18,283 nucleotides of DNA from AWTP1-13 sp036280295 (GCA_036280295.1 DASURA010000054.1:1-18283); one strand, 5' to 3'. Positions 7,002 to 14,280 are shown, counted from the stretch's first letter. Program-made: numbers and translations. The notes: generated from the sequence alone by a model not told the origin.

Positions 7002-7274
7002 ATGGCACACAAAAAGGCGGGTGGCTCCTCGCGCAACGGCCGCGACACTGCGGGACGCCGGCTCGGCGTCAAGCGCTCCGGCGGCCAGCACGTCCTGGCC
7101 GGCAACATCCTGGTGCGCCAGCGCGGCACCAAGATGCACCCCGGTGCCAACGTCGGCATGGGTACCGACCATACGCTCTTCGCGCTCGCCGAGGGCAGCG
7201 TCGAGTTCGCCACCAAGCGCAACGGCCGCATCTTCGTTTCCGTCAAGCCGGCTGCTGAGGAAACGGCGCAGTAA
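7002..7274 (+). CDS. rpmA: 50S ribosomal protein L27
   Basis: The 90-residue product begins MAHKKAGGSSRNGRDTAGRR, the conserved flexible N-terminal arm that reaches the peptidyl transferase centre. It continues with GNILVRQRGTKMHPG. There is no Firmicutes-type cleavable extension, as the mature-like sequence starts directly at Met-Ala-His. It lies directly downstream of rplU and upstream of a GNAT gene and obgE, the common alphaproteobacterial order. GAGG lies about ten bases before the ATG. Confidence 0.98.
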   Translation: MAHKKAGGSSRNGRDTAGRRLGVKRSGGQHVLAGNILVRQRGTKMHPGANVGMGTDHTLFALAEGSVEFATKRNGRIFVSVKPAAEETAQ

Positions 7275-7333
7275 GGCAGCGACGCCGTCGGCGCTTGCGC
7301 GTCGGCGCAGAGATGCGGGATGATAAGCATCGA

Positions 7334-7353
7334 CGCGGTGGAAGTGCACCGCG
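7334..7353 (+). terminator. Hairpin between rpmA and the GNAT gene
   Basis: CGCGGTG (7334-7340) pairs with CACCGCG (7347-7353) across a six-base loop, 59 bases after the rpmA stop. No T-run follows, so it may be an attenuating or mRNA-stabilising structure rather than a full terminator. Confidence 0.3.
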
Positions 7354-7398
7354 CCTCGCTTGCCTGTGGATCTGCAAACCCCGCTTGCGTTCTCCTGC

Positions 7399-7989
7399 AT
7401 GGTGACAATCGCAACCGAACGCCTGCTGCTGCGTCCGTTCCGGCGCTACGATGCCGAGGCGTTCACGCGGCTCGCCGGTGACTGGGGCGTTGCCTCCATG
7501 ACCAGCGACATTCCGCACCCCCTGGACGAGCGCCAGGCCCGCGCCTGGCTGTCGCCCGGCCGCGGCGAGGTGCGCTTTGCCATCGAGCTCGCCGGCCAAT
7601 TGATCGGTGGCGCCGGCTATTACAAGCGGCGCTCCGGCACCGCCGAGCTCGGCTTCTGGCTGGGCCGCGCGTGGTGGGGGCACGGCTACGCTACGGAGGC
7701 AACGACGGCGGTGCTCCAGCACGGCTTCGCAACAGGCCGGCTGCCCGGCTTCACCTCCTCGCACTTCATCGACAACAAGGCCTCGCAGGGAGTGCTGCGC
7801 AAGCTCGGATTCCAGCCGATGGGCCGCTGCCGCATCATCTGCACCGCCCGCGGCGAGGAAGTGGAGGCGCTGACCTACTGGCTTCCGGCCAAATCTGCGG
7901 CGCAATCGCAGTCTCTCGCGCCGGCGCCAACCAAAACCGGCGGAGTGCTGCGCGCCTGGCTGAGCCGGATCGGCGGCAAGCCGGCCTAG
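7399..7989 (+). CDS. GNAT family N-acetyltransferase (RimJ/RimL type)
   Basis: The product has 196 residues from the chosen ATG. TERLLLRPFRRYDAEAF at 6-22 is the typical N-terminal start of RimJ/RimL-like acetyltransferases. ELGFWLGRAWWGHGYATEA at about 84-101 is the acetyl-CoA-binding motif A, with the pyrophosphate-loop pattern WWGHGYA. DNKASQGVLRKLGF at about 125-138 is motif B. A 30-residue tail rich in Ala, Pro and Ser follows. The family acetylates amino groups using acetyl-CoA; the substrate is not predictable. GNAT genes between rpmA and obgE are common in alphaproteobacteria. A TTG start 13 codons earlier is open, and neither start has a clear ribosome site. I chose the ATG because family similarity begins just after it. 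Confidence 0.9.
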   Translation: MVTIATERLLLRPFRRYDAEAFTRLAGDWGVASMTSDIPHPLDERQARAWLSPGRGEVRFAIELAGQLIGGAGYYKRRSGTAELGFWLGRAWWGHGYATEATTAVLQHGFATGRLPGFTSSHFIDNKASQGVLRKLGFQPMGRCRIICTARGEEVEALTYWLPAKSAAQSQSLAPAPTKTGGVLRAWLSRIGGKPA

Positions 7990-8148
7990 ACGACATGAGC
8001 GGCTCACCCTGCCGAAACTGCACGGCCAGCGCGGCCATCAAGGCTGCAGCGCAGGCTGAAACCATATTGTACTGCTAACCGCGCAGCCCAACGAGTCGCC
8101 ACGTAGCCAGCGGGCGGCTCAGATCCCGCCGTATGGACGGCTCAGCTC

Positions 8149-9195
8149 ATGAAGTTCCTCGACCAAGCCAAGATCTACATCGCCTCGGGCGCCGGCGGGC
8201 AGGGGTGCATCTCGTTCCGGCGCGAGAAGTTCATCGAGTTCGGCGGACCGGACGGCGGCCCCGGCGGCAAGGGCGGCGACGTGTGGGTGGAATGCGTCGC
8301 CAATCTCAATACTCTGATCGACTACCGCTACCGCCAGCACTTCAAGGCGCAATCGGGCCAGGGCGGCGCCGGTCGCAACCGCGCCGGCGCAGCGGGAGAT
8401 GACGTGACGATCCCGGTGCCGCCCGGCACCGAGGTGCTCGCAGAGGATCAGGAGACGCTGCTCGCCGAGCTGATGAAGCCGGGCGATCGCGTGCGCCTTG
8501 CCAAGGGTGGCAACGGCGGCTTCGGCAACGAGCATTTCAAGTCGTCCACCAACCGCGCCCCGCGCCACGCCAACCCCGGCCAGCCCGGCGAGGAAATGAC
8601 CATCTGGCTGCGCCTCAAGCTGATCGCCGATGCCGGCCTGGTAGGCCTGCCGAACGCCGGCAAATCCACCTTCCTCGCCACCGTCAGCGCCGCCAAGCCG
8701 AAGATCGCCGACTATCCGTTTACGACGCTGCACCCCAATCTCGGCGTTGTGCGGGTGGGCGAGGTGGACTTCGTGGTTGCCGATATCCCCGGCCTGATCG
8801 AAGGCGCACACGAAGGGGCCGGCCTGGGCGACCGTTTCCTCGGCCATGTCGAGCGCTGCCGCGTGCTGTTGCACCTGGTCGATGCCACGTCGGAAGACAT
8901 CGCCGACGCCTACCGCACCGTCCGCGCCGAGCTGAAGGCCTACGGCGCCGACCTCGCCAAGAAGAAGGAGATCGTCGCGCTCTCCAAATGCGACGCTCTC
9001 GACGAGGCGACCATCGAGGTCAAGGCCGCGGCTTTGAAGGCCGTGGCCCGTAAGAAGCCGCTCGTCCTCTCGGCCGTCTCCGGCCGCGGCGTGAAGGAGG
9101 CGCTCACCGCGCTGGCGCGCGAGATCGAGAAAAGCAAAACCGCCGAGCGCGCCGCAGCGACCCAGGGCGAGGAGCGCCAGCCCTGGCGGCCGTAG
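8149..9195 (+). CDS. obgE: Obg family GTPase (ObgE/CgtA)
   Basis: This 348-residue GTPase is essential in most bacteria and acts in 50S assembly and stress control. The N-terminal Obg fold (1-158) is glycine-rich, with FGGPDGGPGGKGGDVW and GAGRNRAGAAGDDVTIPVPPGT. The G domain shows G1 GLPNAGKS (166-173), switch I DYPFTTLHPNLG (188-199), G3 DIPG (212-215), G4 SKCD (279-282) and G5 SAVSG (308-312). G4 differs from the textbook NKxD by Ser for Asn, a substitution I regard as ordinary in this family. There is only a short charged tail after the G domain. The ribosome site before the ATG is weak. The gene ends three bases from the convergent 64-aa gene; proB, often next in related genomes, is absent. 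Confidence 0.97.
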   Translation: MKFLDQAKIYIASGAGGQGCISFRREKFIEFGGPDGGPGGKGGDVWVECVANLNTLIDYRYRQHFKAQSGQGGAGRNRAGAAGDDVTIPVPPGTEVLAEDQETLLAELMKPGDRVRLAKGGNGGFGNEHFKSSTNRAPRHANPGQPGEEMTIWLRLKLIADAGLVGLPNAGKSTFLATVSAAKPKIADYPFTTLHPNLGVVRVGEVDFVVADIPGLIEGAHEGAGLGDRFLGHVERCRVLLHLVDATSEDIADAYRTVRAELKAYGADLAKKKEIVALSKCDALDEATIEVKAAALKAVARKKPLVLSAVSGRGVKEALTALAREIEKSKTAERAAATQGEERQPWRP

Positions 9196-9198
9196 GGG

Positions 9199-9393
9199 TC
9201 ATTCCTGACGCGCACCGCGCATCAGCTGCAGCGCACGTTCGATGCGCCGCCAGTCTTCCGCCTGCTCGCTGTCGCCCGCCTGCTCCAGCGCCGTCGCCCT
9301 CTGCGCCGCCACAACCTGCGCCTTCTCGCCGTGCGTCTCCACGAGTTGTCGCGCGTAGTCCTGGATCTCCGTGGCGGGCATGGGGGTGTGCAT
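9199..9393 (-). CDS. Small conserved-looking helical protein, unknown function
   Basis: The 64-residue, charged, mostly helical product (MHTPMPATEIQDYARQL onward, ending RALQLMRGARQE) has no signal peptide, membrane segment or cysteine. I recall similar ~60-residue proteins with ATEIQDYAxQLxExHGxKA in rhizobial genomes, but I cannot name a family. The start is well supported, because AAGGA preceded by a GGAGGAGG stretch lies seven bases before the ATG. The frame is open 20 codons further without such support. It is last in the minus-strand row after prmA and ends three bases from the convergent obgE stop. Confidence 0.7.
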   Translation of the reverse strand: MHTPMPATEIQDYARQLVETHGEKAQVVAAQRATALEQAGDSEQAEDWRRIERALQLMRGARQE

Positions 9394-9468
9394 GGCGCGA
9401 TCCTTTCCTCCTCCGATGCTGCGGCAGATCTCCAATACCCAACAGATGGACATGGATCGGCGTCACAC

Positions 9469-9501
9469 CAGCGAAAAATGCCGGCACCCTTATTTTCGCT
9501 G
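9469..9501 (-). terminator. Hairpin overlapping the prmA stop codon
   Basis: CAGCGAAAA (9469-9477) is perfectly complementary in inverse to TTTTCGCTG (9493-9501). On the minus strand the 5' arm covers the last codons of prmA and its TAA lies in the loop. The 3' arm is T-rich, which is terminator-like, but no T-run continues past it. It may weaken read-through into the 64-aa gene. Confidence 0.4.
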
Positions 9502-10443
9502 CATCACCAACGCGGTCCAACCCGCCCGCTGCAGCCGGCGCATGCGGTGAAATCCGGCGGCGCGATAGGTCGCCTCGACCTCGGGTGCCTGGTTGTTCAG
9601 CAGGCCGGAAAGCACGGCAACGCCTGTGCTGCGCAGGGCCCGGCGGATTGCCGGTGCCATCGCCACCAGTGGCCCCGACAGGATATTGGCCAGCACCAGG
9701 TCGAACGGCGGGGCGGCGCGCAGGGCGGCATGGGCAAAGCCGCTCGCCCGCAGTACATCTACGCGCTCGAAGACGCGGTTGAGACGCACATTCTCTCTGG
9801 CAATTGCCACGGCGACGGGATCGTTATCGGTAGCGATGACGCGCGCCGCCGGGGCCGCGCGCGCGGCGGCTATGGCGAGCACGCCGCTGCCGCAGCCGAG
9901 ATCCAGGATGCGCGGCGGGGTCAGCCCGCTCGCCGACACGTTTGAACATTGGCCGAAGGGCTGCGCCGAGGGGGCTGACCCCGTCCGTGCCGCGCCCCGC
10001 CGCAGCATCACATCGAGCGCCTCCAGGCACAGCGCGGTGGTGGCGTTATGGCCGCTGCCGAACGCCTCGCCGGCCTCGATCTCCACCGCCAGCCGGCGCA
10101 TGGCGAAGCGCGCCCGGTCGTGGCTGCCGTGAACGACGAAGCGGCCGGCCGCAATCGGCGGCAGCGAGGCCTGCGACAGCGCCACCCAGTTCTCGTCCGG
10201 CACCGCCTCCAGCGTGGCGGCCGATACGCCGCCATCGAGCCGCGCCAGCCGGGCGTTCACGTCGTCAAGCACCGGCGGCGTGTCGAAATAGGCCTCCAGT
10301 ACGAACCGCGGCGGCCCGTGCTCGAACAGCGTCACAGCGAGCGGCGCCGGCGCCTCCAGGCCCTCCACCACCGCGGTTGCGGCTTGGCCGGCGGTCAGAT
10401 CAGGCGTTTCGACACGCAGCTTGAAGAGCATGGGCAGGGACAT
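9490..10443 (-). CDS. prmA: Ribosomal protein L11 methyltransferase with an in-frame repeat insertion
   Basis: PrmA trimethylates ribosomal protein L11 with S-adenosylmethionine. The product has 317 residues: an N-terminal substrate-recognition domain, then GEAFGSGHNATTALCLEALD (typical of PrmA), the SAM motif DLGCGSG (181-187) and the PrmA signature ANILSGPL. Residues ~154-176 (beginning TGSAPSAQPFGQ, ending SGLTP) have no counterpart I know in the family and coincide with the palindromic element at 9916-9983. Without them the length is ~294, normal for PrmA. The ATG at 10443 gives MSLPMLFKLRVETPDL. The AAGGGG about nine bases upstream belongs to a second repeat abutting the start. A TTG start 20 codons earlier would translate that repeat. 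moaB lies upstream on the same strand. Confidence 0.95.
   Translation of the reverse strand: MSLPMLFKLRVETPDLTAGQAATAVVEGLEAPAPLAVTLFEHGPPRFVLEAYFDTPPVLDDVNARLARLDGGVSAATLEAVPDENWVALSQASLPPIAAGRFVVHGSHDRARFAMRRLAVEIEAGEAFGSGHNATTALCLEALDVMLRRGAARTGSAPSAQPFGQCSNVSASGLTPPRILDLGCGSGVLAIAAARAAPAARVIATDNDPVAVAIARENVRLNRVFERVDVLRASGFAHAALRAAPPFDLVLANILSGPLVAMAPAIRRALRSTGVAVLSGLLNNQAPEVEATYRAAGFHRMRRLQRAGWTALVMQRK
9916..9983. repeat. 68-bp palindromic element inside prmA
   Basis: CGGGGTCAGCCC (9916-9927) is a perfect inverted repeat of GGGCTGACCCCG (9972-9983). After one mismatch four more base pairs form inward. The element encodes residues ~154-176 of PrmA in frame without a stop. Its ends resemble those of the element at 10444-10534 (CGGGTCAGACCCC), suggesting one family of mobile palindromes. 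Confidence 0.75.
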
Positions 10444-10534
10444 CGGGTCAGACCCCTTTCGGTTGAAACAGGGTCTGCCCCCTTCGAGACCAACTGCAGT
10501 CAAAGCGAACGTGGGCGAAAGAGGTCTGACCCCG
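10444..10534. repeat. 91-bp palindromic element abutting the prmA start
   Basis: The left end CGGGTCAGACCCCTTTCG (10444-10461) matches the complement of the right end CGAAAGAGGTCTGACCCCG (10516-10534) with one gap and one mismatch. An internal CAGGGTCTGCCCCC near 10469-10482 is a further inverted copy of the same core, so the left half can fold on its own. The element fills most of the gap between the moaB stop and the prmA ATG and supplies the only Shine-Dalgarno-like AAGGGG. Confidence 0.75.
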
Positions 10535-10551
10535 TCCCGCGGCCCGTCGCA

Positions 10552-11094
10552 TCACCCTCCGCGCCGGTGCTCCTCCAGCCGCGGCATGATCTCGACGAAG
10601 TTGCAGGGCCGGTGCCGGTTGTCGAGCTGGTGCACAAGGATGCCGTTCCAGGCATCCTTGCAGGCACCGGGCGATCCCGGCAGGCAGAAGATGTAGGTGC
10701 CGTGGGCAAGGCCCGCGCAGGCGCGCGACTGGATGGTGGAGGTGCCCACCTTCTCGAAGGAGATCATGTGGAAGATCGTCGAGAAACCATCGACCTCCTT
10801 CTCGAACAGCGGCCTCACCGCCTCCGGCGTCACGTCCCGGCCGGTGAACCCGGTGCCGCCGGTGGAGATCACCACGTCGATGCCGGGGTCGGCAATCCAG
10901 GCCCGCACCTGCGCCTGGATCGCCTCCACCTCGTCCCTGGCGATGGCGCGGGCCGCCAGCTCATGGCCGGCGGCCGCAATCATCTTGGCGAGCGTGTCGC
11001 CGGACGTGTCATCCGCAAGTCCGCGCGTATCCGATACGGTCAGCACGGCGATGCGGACGGGTATGAACGGGCGGTTGGGGTCGAGCTTGGGCAT
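10552..11094 (-). CDS. moaB: Molybdenum cofactor biosynthesis protein MoaB
   Basis: The 180-residue MoaB/MogA-fold protein carries VLTVSDTR (17-24), ISTGGTGFTGRDVTPE (76-91) holding the GGTG molybdopterin-binding motif, and LPGSPGACKDAW near 143-154. The family adenylylates molybdopterin before molybdenum insertion in the cytoplasm. Length fits MoaB rather than a MoeA fusion. No molybdoenzyme or other moa gene is in the window. It lies between a small membrane-protein gene and prmA on the same strand. The ribosome site before the ATG at 11094 is weak. Confidence 0.93.
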   Translation of the reverse strand: MPKLDPNRPFIPVRIAVLTVSDTRGLADDTSGDTLAKMIAAAGHELAARAIARDEVEAIQAQVRAWIADPGIDVVISTGGTGFTGRDVTPEAVRPLFEKEVDGFSTIFHMISFEKVGTSTIQSRACAGLAHGTYIFCLPGSPGACKDAWNGILVHQLDNRHRPCNFVEIMPRLEEHRRGG

Positions 11095-11143
11095 AGTTGG
11101 AGCATACCAGAAAGGCGCGCACGCCGCTGCAGATGGCCATGCG

Positions 11144-11536
11144 TCAGTTTAGTCGATCGGCCTGCGGCTTGGCACTGAGGAATGGCCATAGCAGACTGAT
11201 CCCTGGCGGCAGGAGGACCGAGAGAAAGAGCGAATGCTGGAGCAGTCCTATATAGCCTGCGCCCACAGAGCCACAGAATGTTCCCCCGGCGATTGCTCCC
11301 CCCACCAGACCTGCGAACCAGCCGGGATACCGACCGTTGTGTTGGGAGCTGCAAATAAGAGCAAACGTCGAAATCATGAGGACACCCAGGCAGAGCAAGA
11401 ACAAGAATGCCGATGCTCCAAGATATCCCGTCAGCACGGCCTCAAAAGCGGCGGCCTGCACCTGTGTGCCGATCATGCCGACGGCCGCAAAGCCAAGGAA
11501 GAAAAGCAGTGTGCCGGCGCGAGCGGTCCTACGCAT
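11144..11536 (-). CDS. Small membrane protein, unknown function
   Basis: The 130-residue product has four predicted membrane helices: about 7-29 (LLFFLGFAAVGMIG), 41-62 (SAFLFLLCLGVLMISTFALI), 72-99 (a glycine-rich stretch, GLVGGAIAGGTFCGSVGAG) and 102-120 (LFLSVLLPPGISLLWPFL). I recognise no family. Its ATG lies inside the end of the UDG gene, in the string ATGCGTAG where TAG is the UDG stop. The two genes overlap by eight bases, suggesting translational coupling. The coupling and the clean hydrophobic pattern argue that it is real. Confidence 0.65.
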   Translation of the reverse strand: MRRTARAGTLLFFLGFAAVGMIGTQVQAAAFEAVLTGYLGASAFLFLLCLGVLMISTFALICSSQHNGRYPGWFAGLVGGAIAGGTFCGSVGAGYIGLLQHSLFLSVLLPPGISLLWPFLSAKPQADRLN

Positions 11537-12461
11537 CCAGTGCCGCCTTCACGGCCAGCAGGTCGCGCCAGGCCATACGCTTGGCCGAGGGTGTGCGCAG
11601 CAGGTAGGCGGGGTGCAGCGTGGCGAGCGCCCGCACCTTGCGCCCACCCAGCGTCACGTCGCGCCACTTGCCGCGCAGCCTCATGATGCCATCCGTCACG
11701 TCGAGGACGGCCTTGGCGGCCGAGCCACCCAGCAGCAGCACGAAATCCGGCGCCACCAGCTCCGCCTGCCGCTCCAGGAACGGGCGGCACACCTGCACCT
11801 CCTGGGGCGTCGGCGTGCGGTTGCCGGGCGGGCGCCAGTAGACGACGTTGGTGATGTGCACATCCGCCGCGCCGAGGCCGATGGCCGCCAGCATCTTGTC
11901 GAGCAGCAGGCCGGCGCGGCCGACGAACGGCTTGCCGGCCAGATCCTCGTCGCGGCCCGGGCCTTCGCCGATCAGCATCAGCCGCGATTTGGCAGCGCCG
12001 CGATAAAAGCACAGGTTCTTGGCGGTGGCCTTCAGCGCGCAGCCGTCGAAGACTTCAAGTGTCGCCCGCAGCTCCTCCAGGTTTCGCGCGTGTCGGGCGA
12101 CGGTGCGGGCTGCCATCAGCGCCTCGTCCGGTGCCTTGCCGCTGAATTGCCTGGATGAGGCAGAGCCCGCCGGCGGAGCTGGCGTAAAGGCGGGCTTAAC
12201 AGGTGCAGTGCGAGGAGAGGCAGAAGGTGTTGGCGGTGTTGCGGTCCGGGCTGCACCGACGCGCACACCTGGTCGGGGCGATGGCGGTGACGCCGGAGCG
12301 GCACCGGCCGTACGAAATCCCAGCCCCGGTGCCTCATCACCACGGGCCAGCCAGTCGATCGACCCCGCGCCCACAACGTCGCCTGCGCCGATGTCGCGGT
12401 GCCAGGCGATGAGCGCCGCGAGAATCGCCGGGGTATCCGCCGATGTGGAGTTGTCCGCCAT
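11529..12461 (-). CDS. Uracil-DNA glycosylase, family 4-like, with two Fe-S cysteines replaced
   Basis: The enzyme removes uracil from DNA at the start of base-excision repair. In 310 residues it has an N-terminal helix (AALIAWHRDIGAGDVVG), a Pro/Ala/Ser/Thr-rich linker (~52-105), and the catalytic domain. Motif 1 is GEGPGRDED (165-173) followed by GKPFVGRAG. WRPPGNRTPTPQE is at 209-221 and motif 2 HPAYLLR at 283-289. In family 4 enzymes four cysteines bind a 4Fe-4S cluster. Here C141 and C225 correspond to two, while the other positions appear to be F138 and W209. From memory the tryptophan is common in alphaproteobacterial members. The ATG at 12461 has TAGGA seven bases upstream. The gene is divergent from ETF-QO and heads the minus-strand row to prmA. 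Confidence 0.9.
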   Translation of the reverse strand: MADNSTSADTPAILAALIAWHRDIGAGDVVGAGSIDWLARGDEAPGLGFRTAGAAPASPPSPRPGVRVGAARTATPPTPSASPRTAPVKPAFTPAPPAGSASSRQFSGKAPDEALMAARTVARHARNLEELRATLEVFDGCALKATAKNLCFYRGAAKSRLMLIGEGPGRDEDLAGKPFVGRAGLLLDKMLAAIGLGAADVHITNVVYWRPPGNRTPTPQEVQVCRPFLERQAELVAPDFVLLLGGSAAKAVLDVTDGIMRLRGKWRDVTLGGRKVRALATLHPAYLLRTPSAKRMAWRDLLAVKAALDA

Positions 12462-12525
12462 GGCCGCATCCTAACATCAGCATGGCCGATCACCGAGTCC
12501 GGCCGCGGTGCATTCCAGTGTACCC

Positions 12526-12554
12526 TTGACGCTCGGTAACCCCGCGACCTATCG
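12526..12554 (+). promoter_or_regulatory. Putative promoter for the ETF-QO gene
   Basis: CTTGACG with TTGACG at 12526-12531 is followed after 17 bases by CTATCG at 12549-12554. This fits the alphaproteobacterial housekeeping pattern CTTGAC-N17-CTATAT. It lies 42 bases before the ATG in the 135-bp divergent gap with the UDG gene. No clear promoter for the UDG direction was recognised. Confidence 0.55.
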
Positions 12555-12596
12555 AACCCTCTGACGAGCCAAAGACCCGACCCGAGGAGCGCCCCG

Positions 12597-14279
12597 ATGG
12601 CCACCGACGCACCCGAGCGAGAACCGCGCGAAGCGATGGAGTGCGATGTCGTGGTGGTCGGCGCCGGTCCGGCCGGGCTCGCCACCGCCATCCGCCTGAA
12701 ACAGCTCGCCGCCGCCGCGGGCCAGGAGCTGTCGGTGGTCGTGCTGGAGAAGGGCTCCGAGGTCGGTGCGCACATCCTCTCCGGGGCGGTGATCGACCCT
12801 GTCGGGCTGGCCGCGCTGATCCCTGACTGGAAGTCGAAGGGCGCCCCGGTCGAGACCGAGGTCACGGACGACCGATTCTACTACCTCGGGCCGTCGGGCG
12901 CCCTGCGCATCCCCAACCTGCTGATGCCGCCACTGATGAGCAATCATGGCAGCTACATTGTCAGCCTCGGCAATGTCGTGCGCTGGCTGGGCGAGCAGGC
13001 CACCGAGCTCGGCGTCGATATCTATCCGGAGTTCGCCGTCTCAGAGGCGCTCCATGACGAGGACGGCGCCGTCATCGGCGTCGCCACCGGCGACAAAGGC
13101 CTCGGCAAGGACGGCAAGCCGACCGACCGCTTCCAGCGCGGCATCGAGTTGCATGCCAAATATACGGTGATCGCGGAGGGCGCGCGCGGCTCGCTCGCCA
13201 AGGTGCTGATTGCCCGCTACGGCCTCGACAAGGGCCGCGAGCCGCAGAAGTACGGCCTCGGCCTCAAGGAGCTGTGGGAGGTGGCGCCGGAGAAGCACCG
13301 CCCGGGCCTCGTCCAGCACACGCTCGGCTGGCCGCTCGACAACGCCACCGGCGGCGGCTCGTTCCTCTACCACTACGGCGCCAACCTGGTGTCGGTGGGG
13401 TTCGTGGTGCACCTGAACTACGCCAACCCGCACCTCTATCCCTACGCCGAGTTCCAGCGCTTCAAGACCCACCCGCTGATCCGCGACACCTTCGAGGGCG
13501 GCCGGCGCATCGCCTACGGCGCGCGCGCGCTCACCGAGGGCGGCTGGCAGTCGATCCCGCAGCTCACGTTCCCCGGCGGCGTGCTGGTGGGCTGCGCGGC
13601 CGGCTTTATGAACGTGCCCCGCATCAAGGGCTCGCACAATGCCATCCTGTCCGGCATCCACGCCGCCGAAGCGGCGTTCGCGGCCCTCGCCGGCGGCCGC
13701 GCCCACGACAGCCTTGACGATTACGCCGCGGCCGTCCGCCAGGGGCCGATCGCCCGCGACTTGAAGCGCGTGCGCAACGCCAAGCCGATGCTGTCGCGCT
13801 TCGGCACCGTGCTGGGCACCGCACTGTCCGGCGCCGACATGTGGGCCAACACCATCCTGCCGGGCATCGGCCTCGGCTACACCCTGAGGCACGGCAAGCC
13901 CGACTACGCCTATCTCGACAAGGCCCGGCGTGCGCGGCCGATCGACTACCCCAAGCCCGATGGCGTGCTCACCTTCGACCGCCTCACCGATGTGTCCTTC
14001 TCCTCGACCAACCATGAGGAGGACCAGCCGGTGCATCTCAAGGTGGCGGATGCTGAGCTGCAGCTCGAGTCAGAGCACGACGAGTTCGGCGGCCCGTCGG
14101 CACGTTACTGCCCGGCGGGTGTGTACGAATGGGTGGAGGAGAACGGCAAGCTCCCGCGCTTTGTCATCAACGCGCAGAACTGCGTACACTGCAAGACCTG
14201 CGACATCAAGGACCCGAACCAGAACATTAACTGGACGGTGCCCGAGGGCGGCGGCGGACCGAACTATTCGGGGATGTAA
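12597..14279 (+). CDS. Electron transfer flavoprotein-ubiquinone oxidoreductase
   Basis: ETF-QO passes electrons from reduced electron transfer flavoprotein, loaded by acyl-CoA and amino-acid dehydrogenases, to ubiquinone at the inner membrane. The 560-residue length is typical. The FAD motif DVVVVGAGPAGLATA is at 17-31 and GAHILSGAVIDP near 57-68. GFMNVPRIKGSHNAILSGIHAAEA is the FAD/quinone-side signature. The C-terminal ferredoxin-like domain has the 4Fe-4S ligands C505 (CPAGVYE), C529, C532 and C535 (CVHCKTC), then DPNQNINWTVPEGGGGPNYSGM. GGAG lies seven bases before the ATG. It is divergent from the UDG gene and immediately followed by a 100-bp repeat. No etfAB genes are in the window. 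Confidence 0.97.
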   Translation: MATDAPEREPREAMECDVVVVGAGPAGLATAIRLKQLAAAAGQELSVVVLEKGSEVGAHILSGAVIDPVGLAALIPDWKSKGAPVETEVTDDRFYYLGPSGALRIPNLLMPPLMSNHGSYIVSLGNVVRWLGEQATELGVDIYPEFAVSEALHDEDGAVIGVATGDKGLGKDGKPTDRFQRGIELHAKYTVIAEGARGSLAKVLIARYGLDKGREPQKYGLGLKELWEVAPEKHRPGLVQHTLGWPLDNATGGGSFLYHYGANLVSVGFVVHLNYANPHLYPYAEFQRFKTHPLIRDTFEGGRRIAYGARALTEGGWQSIPQLTFPGGVLVGCAAGFMNVPRIKGSHNAILSGIHAAEAAFAALAGGRAHDSLDDYAAAVRQGPIARDLKRVRNAKPMLSRFGTVLGTALSGADMWANTILPGIGLGYTLRHGKPDYAYLDKARRARPIDYPKPDGVLTFDRLTDVSFSSTNHEEDQPVHLKVADAELQLESEHDEFGGPSARYCPAGVYEWVEENGKLPRFVINAQNCVHCKTCDIKDPNQNINWTVPEGGGGPNYSGM

Positions 14280-14280
14280 G

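Noticed and set aside
7995..8078. 27-codon frame with three cysteines between the GNAT gene and obgE
   Set aside because: No ribosome site, no recognised family, and it is the tail of a longer out-of-frame shadow. Too weak to annotate.
10048..11178. 376-codon + strand frame opposite prmA and moaB
   Set aside because: It is antisense to two clearly identified genes, with no domain of its own.
13041..14036. 331-codon minus-strand frame opposite the ETF-QO gene
   Set aside because: The ETF-QO gene is complete and typical on the + strand. This is a codon-bias shadow.
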